Source: Sulfurospirillum sp. UCH001 (lineage in GTDB: Bacteria > Campylobacterota > Campylobacteria > Campylobacterales > Sulfurospirillaceae). Taken from it: a stretch of 64,000 nucleotides of DNA. Shown here one piece after another: positions 61,946 to 64,000 of the stretch. The position numbers and the translations under genes were made by a program. The notes beneath the pieces were generated by a model. The model worked only from the letters and a program-made list of their open reading frames with translations. It ran no database searches and was not told the origin of the DNA. Position 1 is the first letter of the stretch. Each line of letters begins with the position of its first letter. The DNA lies in NCBI RefSeq assembly GCF_001548035.1, contig NZ_AP014723.1, forward strand, positions 310,001-374,000, in the 5' to 3' direction.

Positions 61946-64000
61946 TTATGCTAATGCTAATTGTTGTTTCTTATACTTAATACGCTGCGTAAAGTAGATA
62001 AACCCATAAATGCCTAATCCTATAACGTAAGAGATATAGTGGCTTGGGAGTCCTAATTTTGCTGCCATAAGTTTTGGTAACATCAAAAATGGAATAACAA
62101 CAACTAAACAGATACGTTCGATAGTGTTTATCTTCGTTAAGATAAAACTTTGCGTTGCCGATGTAAAGGCAAACATACCCAGTACCGCTCCACCAAAAAT
62201 AAGTCCAATCTCAAATGGATTGGTTATCCATTGCCATTTAGACGCATTATTTGGATCACTTGGATCTACTCCACCGATTAAGAGAAGCTCATTGTTGAAA
62301 AAGAACATAAACGGTAGGAGTGCCGTACGCATATCGTAAATAAATGATTGCCATCCGGTCACAATTGGATCACTTTTTGCGATGGCGGCGGCGGCATAAG
62401 CTGCCATACCGACAGGTGGCGTGTCATCCGCTAAGATACCAAAGTAGAAAACAAACATGTGCGCTGCGATGATAGGGATGAGATAACCGTTATTGGCTGA
62501 TAACTCCATAATAATCGGAGCTGTGAGTGATGCCATTACGATATAGTTTGCTGTGGTTGGAAGTCCCATACCAAGCACTAAAGAAACAAACATTGTCAAG
62601 AACAAGACGCCTAGGATATATCCACCAGAGAGATTATCAATGACTTCTGCAAGAACCAGACCTATACCAGTAAGAGTAACTGAACCTACGATCAAACCAG
62701 CAACTGCAGTCGCAGCAGCGATAGATACCATGTTCTTACCACCCATAACCATACCATTACCAATGTCGGCAAATCCTTCAAGAATGAGTGGAAGGGTAAT
62801 TTTTTCTTTATTGAGGAAAGCTTTAAAAGGCTTTTGCACAACCATAATAATCATCAAAAACATAATGGCACTAAAAGCAGCGCTTTGTGCAGACTGTTTA
62901 AGGATGATAAGCGTGTAGATCAAGAAAAAGATCGGGATAAGATAGTGAATACCTCTGATAAAGATAGGCCATGTACGTCCTAAAACACTTGGATCTTCAC
63001 CTTTAAGACCATGTTTTTTAGCTTCAAGATGAACGATGTAAAAAAGTGCCGCATAACATGTAAAAGCAGGAATAAATGCAGCAAATACGATATCGGTATA
63101 ATCAAGACCTAAAAATTCTGCCATAATAAACGCAGCAGCACCCATAATTGGAGGCATCAACTGACCATTAACCGAAGCTGCTGTCTCAACAGCGGCTGCT
63201 TTATGGGAGCTAAAACCAAGACGTTTCATCAAAGGAATGGTAAATGTACCAACTGTAACGGTATTGGCGATAGATGAGCCTGAAATCATACCAAACATAC
63301 CAGAAGCAGCAACAGCAGCCTTAGCAGGACCACCATCATACTTACCGAGAATAGTGTATGCGACTTTAATAAAATATTCACCTGCTCCTGCACGATCTAG
63401 CAATGAGCCAAAGAGAACAAACAAAAAGACAAAGCTTGCACTAACGCCAAGAGGTACACCAAAGATACCTTCTGTTGTGAGTACCATTTGTCCCATAATT
63501 TTGTTAATACTTGCTCCTTTATGAGCAATCATGTCAGGAAGATAAGGACCAAAATAGTCATACAATAAAAACAGAACTGCTGCAAGCATCAATGGAAGTC
63601 CCATAACTCTGCGTGAAGCTTCAAGAACAACTAAAATGGTTGCAACACCGACGATAATATCGGTTTGAGTCCATGCACCTGAACGCATAGCAAGGTCTTT
63701 GTAGGCATACCATTGGTATAAAATAGCAGCAACACCTACAATCATAATGAGAAAATCATACCATGTGATAACAGATTTTAGTTTTGGACTCCTACTCATA
63801 GCATGCATTGAAAATGCAAGCGCAATACCAAATGCCAAGTGAATAGCTCTTATATGAGCACTATTACCTGGATCAATAACAATGTAAAGTTGGTATAAAG
63901 ACCAACAAAAAGCAACAGCAGCTACAAACCAGTATTGCCACGTATTACTTTCAAAATCTCTATGACCTTCAAATTCGCTGATGAGTTTCGCATCATCCAG
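61946..64000 (-). CDS. fused TRAP transporter permease (TAXI type), 5' end outside window
   Basis: At least 685 residues with about 17 transmembrane segments. The frame is open to the right edge (beginning LDDAKLISEFEGHRDFESNTW), so the TTG at 63838 is not the true start. The large-subunit motifs SGSSIANTVTVGTFTIPLMKR, AAVETAASVNGQLMPPIMGAAAFIMAEFLG, MGLPTTANYIVMA and ADDTPPVGMAAYAA identify the DctM-like part fused to a 4-TM DctQ-like part. It should work with a TAXI-type binding protein, probably just upstream outside the window. Ligand unknown. Confidence 0.93.
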   Translation of the reverse strand: MDDAKLISEFEGHRDFESNTWQYWFVAAVAFCWSLYQLYIVIDPGNSAHIRAIHLAFGIALAFSMHAMSRSPKLKSVITWYDFLIMIVGVAAILYQWYAYKDLAMRSGAWTQTDIIVGVATILVVLEASRRVMGLPLMLAAVLFLLYDYFGPYLPDMIAHKGASINKIMGQMVLTTEGIFGVPLGVSASFVFLFVLFGSLLDRAGAGEYFIKVAYTILGKYDGGPAKAAVAASGMFGMISGSSIANTVTVGTFTIPLMKRLGFSSHKAAAVETAASVNGQLMPPIMGAAAFIMAEFLGLDYTDIVFAAFIPAFTCYAALFYIVHLEAKKHGLKGEDPSVLGRTWPIFIRGIHYLIPIFFLIYTLIILKQSAQSAAFSAIMFLMIIMVVQKPFKAFLNKEKITLPLILEGFADIGNGMVMGGKNMVSIAAATAVAGLIVGSVTLTGIGLVLAEVIDNLSGGYILGVLFLTMFVSLVLGMGLPTTANYIVMASLTAPIIMELSANNGYLIPIIAAHMFVFYFGILADDTPPVGMAAYAAAAIAKSDPIVTGWQSFIYDMRTALLPFMFFFNNELLLIGGVDPSDPNNASKWQWITNPFEIGLIFGGAVLGMFAFTSATQSFILTKINTIERICLVVVIPFLMLPKLMAAKLGLPSHYISYVIGLGIYGFIYFTQRIKYKKQQLALA

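Overview
The window is a chromosomal segment of a Campylobacterota (Epsilonproteobacteria) bacterium, most likely Sulfurospirillum or a close relative. The evidence is a low-GC genome, the run aroQ - M24 peptidase - folK - flhF - flhG - small membrane protein - fliA - fliM - fliY preceded by a divergent sppA/amidohydrolase pair (the order I know from Campylobacter jejuni), futalosine-type menaquinone genes, an LPP20-family lipoprotein, a FlgR-type sigma-54 activator without a DNA-binding domain, a CetB/CetA-like energy-taxis pair and many GGDEF proteins. The species call is an inference; no rRNA or tRNA gene was seen.

Layout. 1-1674: 5' part of a TonB-dependent receptor that runs off the left edge. 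1.8-7.5 kb: ppaC, an unknown gene, a TraT-like lipoprotein, ubiE/menG, xseA, a periplasmic alpha/beta hydrolase and a small helical protein. 7.6-11.2 kb: two GGDEF proteins. 11.2-15.2 kb: adenine deaminase, an FMN riboswitch with ribB, and a divergent LysR regulator/YeiH transporter pair.

15.5-30.3 kb is the accessory part. A glutathione peroxidase gene (gpx) is cut exactly in two: codons 1-61 lie at 30263-30445 and the other 97 codons at 15213-15506, both on the minus strand, with 14,756 bp between them. The inserted DNA has a 12-bp inverted repeat at its two ends and subterminal copies of an AGTATAATTA-type repeat, four on the left and two on the right. That is the architecture of a transposon bound at several sites by its transposase, but no transposase that would act on these ends is present. 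The cargo is (i) a PIN-GNAT-PUA-like protein broken by a frameshift, a coupled P-loop kinase and a convergent 3' remnant of an ASCH-domain gene, (ii) a broken gene with a Cys-rich start and a metallophosphoesterase, (iii) a signalling block of one MCP, a PAS protein overlapping a CZB-type MCP, a CHASE-PAS-PAS-GGDEF protein and a GAF-GGDEF protein, and (iv) two different IS3-family elements that have broken neighbouring genes.

30.4-33.4 kb: YitT-like membrane protein, SppA and an aminofutalosine-deaminase-like amidohydrolase. 33.5-41.4 kb: a long tightly packed operon from aroQ to fliY and a LOG-family gene, covering placement (FlhF/FlhG), sigma-28 and switch proteins of the polar flagellum. 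41.4-46.2 kb: a surface-glycan cluster (GT-C-like membrane protein, GtrB-like transferase, WbqC, RffA-type aminotransferase, small EamA/SMR-like membrane protein) that fits a three-component lipid-linked sugar transfer system. 46.2-52.8 kb: EF-hand protein, DUF4405-type membrane protein, prs, lepA, comF-like, an MHS transporter and a small membrane protein. 52.8-53.7 kb: a Y1/RAYT transposase gene bounded by perfect 28-bp inverted repeats, directly against the gyrA promoter. 53.7-64 kb: gyrA, LPP20-type lipoprotein, an unknown secreted protein, flgR, asd, a YqhA-like gene, hemE, a radical SAM protein and a fused TRAP permease that runs off the right edge.
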